Shown here piece by piece: positions 24,307-33,768 of a stretch of DNA of 64,000 nt. The notes below the pieces were generated by a model. It did no database searches. It was not told where the DNA came from and was given only the letters and a program-made list of their open reading frames with translations. The number at the start of each line of letters is the position of its first letter. Positions within the stretch are counted from its first letter, which is position 1. Made by a program: the position numbers and the translations under genes. Origin of the DNA: Cohnella thailandensis (lineage in GTDB: Bacteria > Bacillota > Bacilli > Paenibacillales > Paenibacillaceae); NCBI RefSeq assembly GCF_014212135.1, contig NZ_JACJVQ010000005.1, positions 139,702 to 203,701 on the forward strand. The letters are read 5' to 3'.

Positions 24307-25203
24307 ATGAGTTCGAATAAGCCAATAAACCCGCGCGACTTCGCCGATAAGGCGAACCGCGCTCGCATGCTGATCTCTTGTCCGGATCGCGCGGGAATCG
24401 TATCGACGGTATCGCAGTTCCTTTTCGACCAGGGGACCAATATCGTCTCGTCCGACCAGTACACGATGGATCCGGAGGGCGGCATGTTCTTTATGCGGGT
24501 CGAATTCGACCTGGAGAACCTGGAGAGCAGGCTCGCTTCGCTGCAAGAGGATTTCACCCGGGTGGCCGACCGGTTCGATATGCGCTGGAGCGTCTACCGG
24601 GCGAGCCGCCGCAAGCGCATCGCGGTGTTCGTCTCCAAGGAGGACCATTGCCTGCTGGAGCTGCTATGGCAGTGGCAATCGGGGGATCTCGACGCGGACA
24701 TCACGATGGTGATCAGCAACCATGAGGACAGCCGCGCTTTTGTCGAATCGATCGGACTTCCCTTCCACTATATTCCGGTGACGCCGGATACGAAGGCCGA
24801 GGCGGAACGCAAGCAGCTGGAGCTGACCGAAGGCAAGGTCGATCTGATCGTGCTGGCCCGCTACATGCAGATCGTGACTCCGAAGTTCATCGAGCGCTTC
24901 CCCAACCGGATCATCAACATTCACCACTCCTTCCTGCCCGCGTTCGTCGGGGCTAAGCCGTACAATCGCGCTTACGATCGGGGCGTGAAGCTGATCGGCG
25001 CGACCGCCCATTACGTGACGGAGGAGCTGGACGCCGGTCCGATCATCGAACAGGACGTTCAAAGGGTCAGCCATCGGGACAACGTGAACGAGCTGAAGCG
25101 CATCGGGCGACACATCGAAAGAATCGTTCTGGCGCGGGCCGTTCGTTGGCATGTCGAGGACCGATTGGTCGTTTTCCGCAATAAGACCGTCGTGTTCGAA
25201 TAG
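24307..25203 (+). CDS. purU: Formyltetrahydrofolate deformylase
   Basis: 298 residues. An N-terminal ACT domain (~residues 18-95, RARMLISCPDRAGIVSTVSQ) is fused to a formyltransferase fold (~100-290) with the conserved NIHHSFLPAFVGAKPYNRAY block, GATAHYVTEELDAGPIIEQD and DNVNELKRIGRHIER. It hydrolyses 10-formyl-THF to formate and THF, balancing one-carbon pools and feeding purine synthesis. It starts 30 bases after nfo behind GAGAGGAAG, suggesting co-transcription. Confidence 0.95.
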   Translation: MSSNKPINPRDFADKANRARMLISCPDRAGIVSTVSQFLFDQGTNIVSSDQYTMDPEGGMFFMRVEFDLENLESRLASLQEDFTRVADRFDMRWSVYRASRRKRIAVFVSKEDHCLLELLWQWQSGDLDADITMVISNHEDSRAFVESIGLPFHYIPVTPDTKAEAERKQLELTEGKVDLIVLARYMQIVTPKFIERFPNRIINIHHSFLPAFVGAKPYNRAYDRGVKLIGATAHYVTEELDAGPIIEQDVQRVSHRDNVNELKRIGRHIERIVLARAVRWHVEDRLVVFRNKTVVFE

Positions 25204-25294
25204 TTCCATGATCTCCCACTTGTCCGTACAAGTAATGGAAAAGTCGGGGGCGTCGTGGTACAATAGGCAGGATCAAAACAGGAACGATATAAGG

Positions 25295-25330
25295 CATCTC
25301 CGATGAGCACCAGAGTCGGCGAGATGTTTT
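25295..25330 (+). terminator. Terminator-like leader hairpin before tkt
   Basis: CATCTC-CGA (25295-25303) pairs with TCG-(gc)-GAGATG (25316-25326), followed by TTTTAT. It lies in the 200-base gap between purU and tkt; it may end purU transcription or attenuate tkt. Confidence 0.45.
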
Positions 25331-25402
25331 ATCATAAGCTCTGCACACAAAGAGAAAAAACAGCTAAACCCGCGTTGCAAAAGATGGAGGAGGACAAGAT
25401 TC

Positions 25403-27418
25403 ATGACTGCAAGCTCGAAAACGATTGAACAATTAGCCGTAACGACCATCCGTACCCTCTCGATCGACGCCATCGAGAAGGCGAAGTCCGGTCACCCGGG
25501 CATGCCGATGGGCGCGGCTCCGATGGGGTACCAGCTATTCGCCAAGACGATGACGCACAACCCTTCGAATCCGGAATGGATCAACCGCGACCGGTTCGTG
25601 CTGTCCGCCGGACACGGCTCGATGCTGCTCTACTCGCTGCTTCACCTGAGCGGATACGATCTGCCTCTTGAAGAGATCAAGAACTTCCGCCAATGGGGCT
25701 CCCTGACTCCGGGGCATCCGGAGTTCGGCCACACGGCCGGCGTCGACGCGACGACGGGACCGCTCGGACAAGGCTTCGGCATGGCGGTCGGCATGGCGAT
25801 GGCGGAAGCGCACCTGGGCGCGACCTACAACCGCGAAGGCTACGACCTGATCAACCACTTCACGTACGGAATCTGCGGAGACGGCGACCTGTCCGAAGGC
25901 ATCTCGAACGAAGCGGCTTCGATGGCAGGTCACCTGAAGCTCGGCAAGCTGATCATGCTGTACGATTCGAACGATATCTCCCTCGACGGCGAATTGAACT
26001 TGTCCTTCTCCGAGAACGTGGCTAAGCGCTTCGAAGGGTATAACTGGCAAGTCATTCGCGTCGAAGACGGCAATGACCTGAACGCGCTGGCTAAGGCGAT
26101 CGCGGAAGCGCAAGCCGAGAAGAACAAGCCGACCCTGATCGAAGTGAAGACGGTCATCGGCTACGGTTCCCCGAACAAGGGCGGCAAGGGCGGCCACGCC
26201 GGTCCTCACGGTTCCCCGCTGGGCGCCGAAGAAGCGAAGCTGACGAAGAGCTTCTACGAGTGGGAAGGCGAAGACTTCCACGTGCCGGAAGAAGTTCGCG
26301 CTCACTTCGCGGAAGTGAAGAAGCAAGGCGAAGAAGCTAACGCGGCTTGGGATGCGCTGTTCGCGAAGTACCAAGCGGCTTATCCGGACCTGGCCGCTCA
26401 ATTCAACAACGCGGTCGGCCGTTTCCTTCCGGCCGGCTGGGACGCGGACCTTCCATCTTATTCGACGGAAGACAAGCCGCTGTCCACTCGCGTCGCTTCC
26501 GGCAACGCGCTGAACGGCCTGGCGAAGAACGTTCCTCATCTGTTGGGCGGCTCCGCCGACCTGGAGAGCTCCACGATGACCCACCTGAAGGGTCTGCCGC
26601 AATTCAAGGCCGGCCAGTACGAAGGCCGCAACGTTTATTACGGCATCCGCGAGTTCGCGATGGCTGCCGCCATGAACGGCGCTTCCCTCCACGGCGGCGT
26701 TAAAATCTTCGGCGGCACGTTCTTCGTGTTCACAGACTACCTGCGTCCGGCCGTTCGCCTGGCCGCTCTGATGAAGCAACCGGTCGTTTACGTTCTGACT
26801 CACGACTCGATCGCCGTCGGCGAAGACGGTCCTACGCACGAGCCGATCGAACAGCTCGCTTCGATCCGCGTCATTCCGGGCCTGACGGTGATCCGTCCGG
26901 CGGACGCGAACGAGACCTCCGCGGCATGGGCTTACGCGGTCGAGAACAACGACAATCCGGTCGCCCTCGTGCTGACTCGCCAGAACCTGCCGGTTCTGCC
27001 GGGCACGCAAGAGAACGCACGCGAAGCGATCAAGAAGGGCGGCTACGTGATCTCCGAAGCCGCGAACGGAGCGCCGCAAGGCATCCTGATCGCGACCGGC
27101 TCCGAGGTTCAACTGGCTGTCGCATCGCAGAAGGCGCTGGCCGAGCAAGGCATTCACGTTCGCGTTGTCAGCCTGCCGAGCTGGGATTTGTTCGACAAGC
27201 AATCCAAGGAGTACAAGGACAGCGTCATTCCGAAGTCGATCAAGGCTCGCCTCGCGATCGAGATGGCTCATCCGTTCGGCTGGGATCGCTTCGTAGGCGA
27301 CGAAGGCGCGATTCTCGGCATCGATACGTTCGGAGCTTCCGCTCCAGGCGACCGCGTCATCAAGGAATACGGCTTTACCGTCGAGAACGTCGTCGAGCAA
27401 TTCAAGAAGTTGATCTAA
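25403..27418 (+). CDS. tkt: Transketolase
   Basis: 671 residues, the normal bacterial length. The thiamine diphosphate-binding motif ([20 protein letters not shown]), the [20 protein letters not shown] block, VTHDS-type loop ([20 protein letters not shown]) and [20 protein letters not shown] are all present. It moves two-carbon units between pentose phosphate and glycolytic sugars. Codon use is strongly biased, as for a highly expressed gene; long antisense frames on the opposite strand are a by-product of this. AGGAGGA precedes the ATG. ppnP follows 34 bases later. Confidence 0.97.
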   Translation: MTASSKTIEQLAVTTIRTLSIDAIEKAKSGHPGMPMGAAPMGYQLFAKTMTHNPSNPEWINRDRFVLSAGHGSMLLYSLLHLSGYDLPLEEIKNFRQWGSLTPGHPEFGHTAGVDATTGPLGQGFGMAVGMAMAEAHLGATYNREGYDLINHFTYGICGDGDLSEGISNEAASMAGHLKLGKLIMLYDSNDISLDGELNLSFSENVAKRFEGYNWQVIRVEDGNDLNALAKAIAEAQAEKNKPTLIEVKTVIGYGSPNKGGKGGHAGPHGSPLGAEEAKLTKSFYEWEGEDFHVPEEVRAHFAEVKKQGEEANAAWDALFAKYQAAYPDLAAQFNNAVGRFLPAGWDADLPSYSTEDKPLSTRVASGNALNGLAKNVPHLLGGSADLESSTMTHLKGLPQFKAGQYEGRNVYYGIREFAMAAAMNGASLHGGVKIFGGTFFVFTDYLRPAVRLAALMKQPVVYVLTHDSIAVGEDGPTHEPIEQLASIRVIPGLTVIRPADANETSAAWAYAVENNDNPVALVLTRQNLPVLPGTQENAREAIKKGGYVISEAANGAPQGILIATGSEVQLAVASQKALAEQGIHVRVVSLPSWDLFDKQSKEYKDSVIPKSIKARLAIEMAHPFGWDRFVGDEGAILGIDTFGASAPGDRVIKEYGFTVENVVEQFKKLI

Positions 27419-27452
27419 GCTGCTTTTTTAGACCTGGGGAGGAAATCCGCGT

Positions 27453-27767
27453 ATGTCGCAACAATTCGATCAAGTATCCGTCGTTAAGCAAGCCAACATT
27501 TACTTCGATGGCAAGGTAACCAGCCGCACGGTTCTGTTCGCGGACGGCACCCGCAAAACTCTCGGCATCATGCTGCCGGGCGAATACGAATTCGGCACCG
27601 GCCAAGCCGAGCTGATGGAGATCCTTGCCGGCAAGCTGACGGTTCAACTGCCGGGCAGCGAAGAGTGGATCTCGATCTCCGGAACGGGCGAGTTCACGGT
27701 CCCGGCCGACTCCAAGTTCAAGCTGAAGATCGAGCAAACGACCGACTACGTCTGTTCCTATCTGTAA
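27453..27767 (+). CDS. ppnP: Pyrimidine/purine nucleoside phosphorylase
   Basis: 104-residue cupin of the PpnP (former DUF1255) family: NIYFDGKVTSRTVLFADGTR, LGIMLPGEYEFGTGQAELME and the C-terminal FKLKIEQTTDYVCSYL are diagnostic. It phosphorolyses many nucleosides to base and ribose-1-phosphate. It stands directly after tkt with GGGGAGGA at the start and is closed by a strong terminator; the ribose it releases can enter the pentose phosphate reactions of the neighbouring transketolase (inference). Confidence 0.92.
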   Translation: MSQQFDQVSVVKQANIYFDGKVTSRTVLFADGTRKTLGIMLPGEYEFGTGQAELMEILAGKLTVQLPGSEEWISISGTGEFTVPADSKFKLKIEQTTDYVCSYL

Positions 27768-27803
27768 TCGAGAAGCGTAACGGTAGCTCGTAAGCGACAA
27801 AAG

Positions 27804-27845
27804 CTGCTTCGTAAGGTCTTAGGACCTTGCGGGGCAGTTTTTTTG
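27804..27845 (+). terminator. Terminator after ppnP
   Basis: Outer stem CTGC/GCAG and inner stem AAGGTC-TTAG-GACCTT, followed by seven T. Confidence 0.88.
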
Positions 27846-28092
27846 CTTTCTGACAGCTTCGGAGAAGTAAGGCAGGTGGGCTGGGAGGCCGAGGGATTTA
27901 TTGAACAATGTGCAATAACGGCGTCTGAGGGTGCGGGGACCGGCTGGCGTTGAAAAAAGTCAATAACGGGTAGCGAATCCAGGGGAAGAACCGGATACAC
28001 GGAAAACATGCACAACGGAAGCTTCGTTAGTCGGATGCGAATGGATAAGTAGAGAATAGTCGTGCAACTAAGTAGCAAAAGGAGCAGGCTAA

Positions 28093-28211
28093 TCGACTAA
28101 CGGGAGCGCCAAGGCACATCCGAGCAAGCAGATAGTCGAAATATTCGACTAACGGGAGCGTCGAAGCCCATGCGAGCAAGGGGTTAGTCTAAAGAATCGA
28201 CTAACGACGCC
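28093..28211. repeat. 52-bp direct repeat, two copies plus a partial third
   Basis: Each unit starts TCGACTAACGGGAGCG; copies begin at 28093, 28145 and 28197, exactly 52 bases apart. The third is broken after about 14 bases. Units contain TCGACTAAC and TAGTCGA-like ends that can pair, so each could fold. The gap 27846-28348 holds no gene; a short inverted piece (TTCGTTAGTCGGATGCG) is nearby at about 28022. Confidence 0.7.
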
Positions 28212-28348
28212 GAATAGAAGGATTATCGAGCAGGACGTGTAATATCTATTTAAAAGAAAGAAAGAAAGCGCTTCAATTAACGGAATTCGACGTGCCGCCT
28301 TGATCGAATGGATAGCCGTCAATCATTCCTAAGCGGAGGGGTCAACGG

Positions 28349-30001
28349 ATGAAGAGCGATGTCATCGTAATAGGAGCCGGCCTGGCGGGGCTGGCCGCGG
28401 CGGCGGAGGTTGCGGATGGGGGGCGCAAGGTGCTTCTCGTCGATCAGGAACCGGAGGCTTCGTTCGGAGGGCAGGCGTGGTGGTCGTTCGGGGGCTTGTT
28501 TCTGGTCGATTCGCCCGAACAGCGGCGGATGGGGATCAAGGATTCGCGCGAGCTGGCGTGGCAGGATTGGCTTGGATCGGCCGGCTTCGACAGGGAGGAG
28601 GACAGTTGGGGGAGCAGATGGGCGGAAGCCTATGTCGACTTCGCGGCGGGAGAGAAACGAGCCTGGTTAAGAAGCATGGGCATCCGCTTCTTCCCGGTCG
28701 TCGGGTGGGCGGAGCGAGGCGGCTACTTGGCCGACGGGCACGGCAACTCCGTGCCGCGCTTCCACATCGTGTGGGGGACGGGGCCGGCCCTTGTCTCGGC
28801 GTTCGAGCAGCGAGTCAAGCGGCACATGCAGAACGGCTTGCTGACCTATCTTCCCCGCCATCGGGTCGACCGGCTGCTTACGGAGAACGGCGCCGTCACG
28901 GGTATATCCGGAACCGTGCTGGCTCCTAGCAATGCGAAGAGAGGGGAAGCCAGCACGAGGGACGCCGTCGGCGCCTTCGAATATCGGGGGCAAGCGGTTC
29001 TCGTCGCGAGCGGCGGCATCGGAGGCAATCCGGAGCTGATCCGCCGGAATTGGCCGTCCCGCCTCGGGGAGCCGCCGAAGCATATGCTGTCCGGCGTTCC
29101 GGCGCACGTCGACGGCCGAATGCTCGGCATCGCCGAGGAGGCGGGCGGGCGAATCGTAAACCGCGACCGGATGTGGCATTACACCGAAGGGCTCAAGAAC
29201 TGGGATCCCGTCTGGAGCAACCACGGCATCCGCATCCTGCCGGGACCTTCCTCCGTCTGGCTGGATGCGAAGGGGCGCCGTTTTCCCGCGCCGGTGTTCC
29301 CCGGCTTCGACACGCTCGGCACGCTGGAAGCCATCCGGAAGACCGGCTACGACTATTCCTGGTTCATTCTGACGCAGAAGATCATCAAGAAAGAATTCGC
29401 GCTCTCCGGCTCCGAGCAGAATCCGGATCTTACGGGCAAGAGCATCAGGAAGGTGCTAAGCCGCGTGTTGCCGGGAGCGCCGGAACCGGTTCAGGCGTTC
29501 ATGGATCATGGGGAGGACTTCGTCATCTCGGATAACCTGCCCGATCTGGTCGAGGGGATGAATCGGCTAACGGGCGACCCGCTCCTCCGATTGGAGGACA
29601 TCGAGAGGCAGCTGAAGGCGCGGGATCGGGAGATCGCCAACAAGTTCTCGAAGGATCTCCAGATAACGGCCCTCAGAGGAGCGAGACGCTATCTCGGAGA
29701 TAAGCTCATACGCGCGGCTCCCCCGCACGTGATTCTCGACCCGAAGAACGGTCCCTTGATCGCCGTGAGGCTCCAGCTCGTCAGCCGCAAAACGCTGGGA
29801 GGCCTGCAGACGGACCTTTCCTGCCGAGTCTTAAACGAGGAAGGTGCTCCCGTTCCGGGGCTCTACGCGGCAGGGGAAGCGTCCGGCTTCGGGGGAGGCG
29901 GACTGCACGGCTATCGGGCGCTGGAAGGCACGTTCCTCGGAGGCTGTCTTTACACCGGACGAACGGCGGGAAGAGCTATCGTCGAAGAGCTTCGCCAATA
30001 G
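28349..30001 (+). CDS. FAD-dependent dehydrogenase (KstD/fumarate reductase-like)
   Basis: 550 residues. An N-terminal dinucleotide-binding motif (IVIGAGLAGLAAAAE, ~residues 6-20), a GGQAWWSFGGLF segment, an inner FAD-domain motif VLVASGGIGGNPELIRRNWP, and a C-terminal PGLYAAGEASGFGGGGLHGY with FLGGCLYTGRTAGRA place it in the FAD-binding dehydrogenase family that includes 3-ketosteroid dehydrogenases. The natural substrate cannot be told. It carries no signal peptide, so acts in the cytoplasm. Start ATG follows GGAGGGG. It converges on a regulator gene. Confidence 0.8.
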   Translation: MKSDVIVIGAGLAGLAAAAEVADGGRKVLLVDQEPEASFGGQAWWSFGGLFLVDSPEQRRMGIKDSRELAWQDWLGSAGFDREEDSWGSRWAEAYVDFAAGEKRAWLRSMGIRFFPVVGWAERGGYLADGHGNSVPRFHIVWGTGPALVSAFEQRVKRHMQNGLLTYLPRHRVDRLLTENGAVTGISGTVLAPSNAKRGEASTRDAVGAFEYRGQAVLVASGGIGGNPELIRRNWPSRLGEPPKHMLSGVPAHVDGRMLGIAEEAGGRIVNRDRMWHYTEGLKNWDPVWSNHGIRILPGPSSVWLDAKGRRFPAPVFPGFDTLGTLEAIRKTGYDYSWFILTQKIIKKEFALSGSEQNPDLTGKSIRKVLSRVLPGAPEPVQAFMDHGEDFVISDNLPDLVEGMNRLTGDPLLRLEDIERQLKARDREIANKFSKDLQITALRGARRYLGDKLIRAAPPHVILDPKNGPLIAVRLQLVSRKTLGGLQTDLSCRVLNEEGAPVPGLYAAGEASGFGGGGLHGYRALEGTFLGGCLYTGRTAGRAIVEELRQ

Positions 30002-30077
30002 GCAAATAGCCAGCCGGACCGGAGCCGTTCCGATTCGATTGGCTAGCATTTTCACCTGGCTGGCCTCTCTGTCGCCA

Positions 30078-30995
30078 TTAACTCTCCTGAACCTGATAAA
30101 GCACCCGCACGAGGAGGTCCTGGCTATAGTTGCCGAAATGGCGGCCGAAGATGGTCAGGCCTCTTTTGTTGACGCTTCGTTCGCCCACTTCGATCCGGAA
30201 CGTAATCTCGCTCTGGTAGTTCAGTCGGATATCGTCCAGAGTGACGTCGGAGATCCGGCAGCCGTCGATGAAGCTTCCCCCTCGGGTGACGCGAATAAGC
30301 TTGAGCACGCCGTATTGGTTGAGGTGCGGCGGCCACCAGTCGGGATTGAACGTTCCCCGGATGTCGCCGAAGTCGCCGGGACTGGTCCAGGAGCCGATCT
30401 CGATGTCGTTGACGTAGAAGAAAATATCGGAAGGATAGCTGTTGTTGAACCCGGGGGCCTCGGAGCTCAGCTCCATGGAGAATTGAATCTCTTCGAAGCT
30501 CTGGTTGGCCTTCAGGTAGTTCGGAATCTTGTATTCGAGAAATCCTTCGGACAGCCAGATAATCTCGGAATCGATGCGCATCGGGTCGGCAAAAAAACGC
30601 GGGTCGTCGAAGTCGCCGATAATGCTGTCCTTCGTCGCGAGCCCGCAGGTGGGGGAGGCGGAGTAGTTGCTGTAGTGGCCGACTTTGATCTCGACCTCGT
30701 ACCGGTTGGAGATCTCCTTGTTGCGAAGGTCGATCACCAGCTTCTCCTCGTTCAGGTAGCAGATCTTCTGGATGCCGTGCTTGCCGACCGCCGTATTGAT
30801 GTCGATCAGCCCGCTCTCTTCCAGCTTCTTGACGTGCATGGTGATCACGCTGTTGCTGAGGTTCAGCTTGGTCGCGATATCGTTCAGATTGAGGCTTTGA
30901 TTGTTCGCCAGGAGCTCCAGGATCTGAATCCGGATCTCGGAGCTGAGCGCCTTGTAAATATTGATCCCTGCTTTCAGATCCTTAATGTAGATCAT
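30078..30995 (-). CDS. ArsR-type regulator with large C-terminal sensor-like domain
   Basis: 305 residues. A winged HTH (residues ~12-75: YKALSSEIRIQILELLANNQ, LNDIATKLNLSNSVITMHVK, EESGLIDI) is followed by ~220 residues rich in beta strands and aromatic residues (FEEIQFSMELSSEAPGFNNS, DIFFYVNDIEIGSWTSPGDF) that look like a carbohydrate-binding jelly roll. ArsR-type HTH proteins are normally ~100 residues. It is divergent from a sugar ABC operon (31449), suggesting it senses the transported sugar and controls that operon (inference). Repeated motifs in the intergenic gap are candidate binding sites. Confidence 0.75.
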   Translation of the reverse strand: MIYIKDLKAGINIYKALSSEIRIQILELLANNQSLNLNDIATKLNLSNSVITMHVKKLEESGLIDINTAVGKHGIQKICYLNEEKLVIDLRNKEISNRYEVEIKVGHYSNYSASPTCGLATKDSIIGDFDDPRFFADPMRIDSEIIWLSEGFLEYKIPNYLKANQSFEEIQFSMELSSEAPGFNNSYPSDIFFYVNDIEIGSWTSPGDFGDIRGTFNPDWWPPHLNQYGVLKLIRVTRGGSFIDGCRISDVTLDDIRLNYQSEITFRIEVGERSVNKRGLTIFGRHFGNYSQDLLVRVLYQVQES

Positions 30996-31021
30996 GGCGA
31001 CGTCCTTTCCGTTGACGTTTA

Positions 31022-31116
31022 TTTCGCTTAATTATAAATGAAACCGCTTCAATTGGAAACATGAAGAGAAATTTTTCAAGCCGAAAATCAAAAAAATCTC
31101 GTTTAATTCTAAATAA
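31022..31116. promoter_or_regulatory. Direct repeats: candidate operators of the ArsR-type regulator
   Basis: TTTCGCTTAATTATAAATGA (31022-31041) and TCTCGTTTAATTCTAAATAA (31097-31116) agree at 16 of 20 positions and are 75 bases apart. ATTTCGC (31021-31027) and GCGAAAT (31118-31124) form an outer inverted pair. They lie just upstream of the regulator gene and ahead of the sugar operon promoter. Confidence 0.5.
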
Positions 31117-31149
31117 TGCGAAATGATTAGATAATTTTAAAAATGTCCC

Positions 31150-31178
31150 TTGATTATTGCTGTAAGCGCTTATATAAT
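31150..31178 (+). promoter_or_regulatory. Promoter with CcpA-type (cre) site for the sugar operon
   Basis: TTGATT (31150-31155), 17-bp spacer, TATAAT (31173-31178). A cre-like sequence TGTAAGCGCTTATA (31161-31174) overlaps the -10 box and differs from the consensus TGWAANCGNTNWCA at one position, as expected for catabolite repression. The remaining leader to 31448 holds no convincing gene. Confidence 0.7.
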
Positions 31179-31448
31179 AGCGCTATCAAATGTTCCAGCT
31201 GCTCACCTAGATGCTCATCCAACGGCTTCCCCACAGAATTCCTCGGCATTTGCTTCATACAGCCTAGAAACAAAAGAATCAACTCCGCAACGAATCGCAG
31301 CCTCAAGAGACGGTTAATCATCACGAACTTCCAGAAGCTTTTATTTCGCAATAGTGTGAAGTAAACGGCAATATCGGAGCTCGGCTTTTGCCCGCAACAG
31401 GGTTAAAGTATAGATTTTCATCTCTTAAAGAGGGGGCATTCCGCCTTT

Positions 31449-32759
31449 ATGAAACCGCTTAAGTCGCTTAAGTATGTCTTCGCCGTTTTTCTTGCCGCTT
31501 CCATGGTTCTGGCCGGATGCAGCAACGACAAGAACGAGGGAACCGAATCGTCCGGAGGCTCCAAGGGAGGAACGACGAAGCTCGTCTTCTGGACCTTCAA
31601 CGAGCTGCATCAGAAGTTCTTCGAGAAGATGGCGGACAACTGGAACAAAGCGCACGCCGATCAGCAGATCCAACTGGAAGCAACGACGTTCCCTTACGAG
31701 GATACGCACAGCAAGCTGCTCGTCGCCCTGCAGTCGGGCACGGGAGCTCCGGACCTCGCGGATATCGAGATCAGCAAAATCGGCAACTTCCTGAAGGGAG
31801 AGCCGCAGCTCGTTCCGCTGAACGATATCGTGGAGCCGGAGATCGGCAACCTGGTCAAATCCCGCCTCGACAATTACGCGAAGGACGGCAAGTACTACGG
31901 CATCGACTATCACGTCGGCGCGGAAGTGATCTATTACAACAAGGAGATTCTGGACCAAGCGGGCGTCAACCCGGACGACATCCGGACGTGGGACGATTTC
32001 GAGAAGGCCGGCAAGCAGGTGCTCGAGAAAACCGGCAAGCCGATGACGACGCTGGAGACGACGGACCAATGGTCGTATTGGCCGCTGGTGGCTCAGCACG
32101 GATCGGACTTCCTGGACAAAGACGGCAACGTGACGATGAACGACGCGGTCAACGTGGAGGTTCTGACTTATCTGCAGAATCTCGTGAAGGAGAAGGTGGC
32201 GGTCGTCGCTCCGGGCGGCGGTCACCACGCCGAAGAATATTACGGCTTCATGAACCAAGGAGGCGCGGCGGCGGTCTGGATGCCGATGTGGTACATGGGC
32301 CGCTTCACCGACTATATGCCCGACCTGAAGGGCAAGATCATCATTCGGCCGACGCCGGTGTTCAAGGAAGGCGACATGCGCTCCTCCGGGATGGGCGGCA
32401 CGGGTACCGTCATTACGAACCAATCCAAGAACCAGGAGCTCGCCAAGAAGTTCCTCGAATACGCGAAGATCTCCAAGGAGGGCAACATCGAGATCTGGAG
32501 AGACCTCGGCTTCGATCCGATCCGGACGGACGTGTGGGGAGACGCGGCGATGAAGGAATCGAACAAGTTCACCGACTACTTCGGAACGCAGATCTTCGAA
32601 GACCTGCTTAAGCTGAAGGACGAGATCGCGCCGGTCAACATCAAGGAGAGGACGCCGGCCGCTTCCGACGTCGTGAAGACGAAGGTCGTGTTCTCCATCT
32701 TCAACGACCTGAAGGACGTCAAGACGGTACTGGACGATGCAGTGAAGAGCATTCCATAA
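31449..32759 (+). CDS. Sugar ABC transporter substrate-binding lipoprotein
   Basis: 436 residues of the family 1 solute-binding proteins. The signal peptide ends in a lipobox (VLAGC, Cys ~24). Family features are VFWTFNELHQKFFEKMADNW, LEATTFPYEDTHSKLLVALQ, GIDYHVGAEVIYYNKEILDQ, WPLVAQHGSDFLDKDG and GGTGTVITNQSKNQELAKKF. It captures an oligo- or monosaccharide outside the cell for the two permeases that follow. No ATPase gene is nearby; a shared MsmX-like ATPase encoded elsewhere is likely (established for Bacillus). Confidence 0.9.
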   Translation: MKPLKSLKYVFAVFLAASMVLAGCSNDKNEGTESSGGSKGGTTKLVFWTFNELHQKFFEKMADNWNKAHADQQIQLEATTFPYEDTHSKLLVALQSGTGAPDLADIEISKIGNFLKGEPQLVPLNDIVEPEIGNLVKSRLDNYAKDGKYYGIDYHVGAEVIYYNKEILDQAGVNPDDIRTWDDFEKAGKQVLEKTGKPMTTLETTDQWSYWPLVAQHGSDFLDKDGNVTMNDAVNVEVLTYLQNLVKEKVAVVAPGGGHHAEEYYGFMNQGGAAAVWMPMWYMGRFTDYMPDLKGKIIIRPTPVFKEGDMRSSGMGGTGTVITNQSKNQELAKKFLEYAKISKEGNIEIWRDLGFDPIRTDVWGDAAMKESNKFTDYFGTQIFEDLLKLKDEIAPVNIKERTPAASDVVKTKVVFSIFNDLKDVKTVLDDAVKSIP

Positions 32760-32847
32760 CGAATCGGTCCGCTGCCTGCTCTGCCGCCCCTAATGATGGG
32801 CAGAGCAGGCGACGACTGTTTTCCGGACGGGCAAAGGAGGCTTTGAG

Positions 32848-33765
32848 GTGAAAGAAGGACCGAAGCAAGCCGGAGCGGCGAAGCAGCTGTTTTATTCGCA
32901 ACGGGTCGCCCCCTATGTGTTCGTGCTGCCGTTTATCCTATCCTTCCTGATTTTCTTCGCGTACCCGGTCGTCAGCACGATCCTGATGAGCTTCCAGGAG
33001 GTTCTCCCGGGACAAACCCGCTTTATCGGATTCGACAATTACGAGAGGCTGTGGAACGATTCCTTCTTCACGGCCTTGAAGAACAATACGAGGTATACGA
33101 TCTGGACGCTGCTCATCCTGATCCCGCTGCCGCTCGTCCTGGCCGTGTTCCTTAACTCCAAGGCGATGCGGTGGAGCGGATTTTTCCGGTCGGCGCTGTT
33201 CATCCCTACCCTTACCTCGGTCGTCGTCGCCGGCACGATCTTCCGGCTCATCTTCGGTCAGACGGACCTCGCGGTCATGAACATGCTGCGCCATGCGTTC
33301 GGCTTCGAGACGATCAATTGGCTGGCCGATTCGACCACGGGGATGTTCGTGCTGGTGGTGCTCGCGACTTGGCGTTACGCGGGGATCAACCTGATCTATT
33401 TTCTCTCCGGCCTTCAGACCATTCCCCAGGATCTGTACGAGTCCGCCGAGATCGACGGAGCGAACCGGTGGAACCGGTTCTGGCGGATCACGGTCCCGCT
33501 GCTGAAGCCGGTGACGATCTACGTCATCACGATCAGCATCTACGGCGGGTACGCGATGTTCACGGAGAGCTATATGCTGTGGAGCGGCAACCATTCGCCG
33601 AACGACATCGGCCTGACGATGCTGGGCTACATCTATCGTTCGGGAATCGAGAAGAACGAGCTCGGCTTCGGTTCCTCGATCGGGCTCACTCTGCTTGCGA
33701 TCATGCTGGTCATCAATATTATCCAGCTCAAGTTCTTCGGCCTGTTCAAGAAGGAGGAGGATTAA
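32848..33765 (+). CDS. Sugar ABC transporter permease (MalF/AraP type)
   Basis: 305 residues with six transmembrane segments and the EAA loop YESAEIDGANRWNRFWRITV (~residues 200-220). The family QTRFIGFDNYERLWNDSFFT segment is present. GTG start after AGGAGGCTTTGAG. It forms the heterodimeric channel with the next gene product; the binding protein gene stands 89 bases upstream, with an IR-like GCTCTGCCCATC/GGGCAGAGC hairpin at about 32778-32810 in between that may tune the ratio. Confidence 0.92.
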   Translation: MKEGPKQAGAAKQLFYSQRVAPYVFVLPFILSFLIFFAYPVVSTILMSFQEVLPGQTRFIGFDNYERLWNDSFFTALKNNTRYTIWTLLILIPLPLVLAVFLNSKAMRWSGFFRSALFIPTLTSVVVAGTIFRLIFGQTDLAVMNMLRHAFGFETINWLADSTTGMFVLVVLATWRYAGINLIYFLSGLQTIPQDLYESAEIDGANRWNRFWRITVPLLKPVTIYVITISIYGGYAMFTESYMLWSGNHSPNDIGLTMLGYIYRSGIEKNELGFGSSIGLTLLAIMLVINIIQLKFFGLFKKEED

Positions 33766-33768
33766 CGG

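Noticed and set aside
25535..27400. 621-codon open frame antisense to tkt
   Set aside because: It mirrors the strongly codon-biased transketolase gene; no ribosome site and no recognisable domain.
31143..31364. 73-codon frame, and a 65-codon frame on the opposite strand (31154-31351)
   Set aside because: They overlap the promoter and cre site of the sugar operon and lack ribosome sites; treated as leader DNA.
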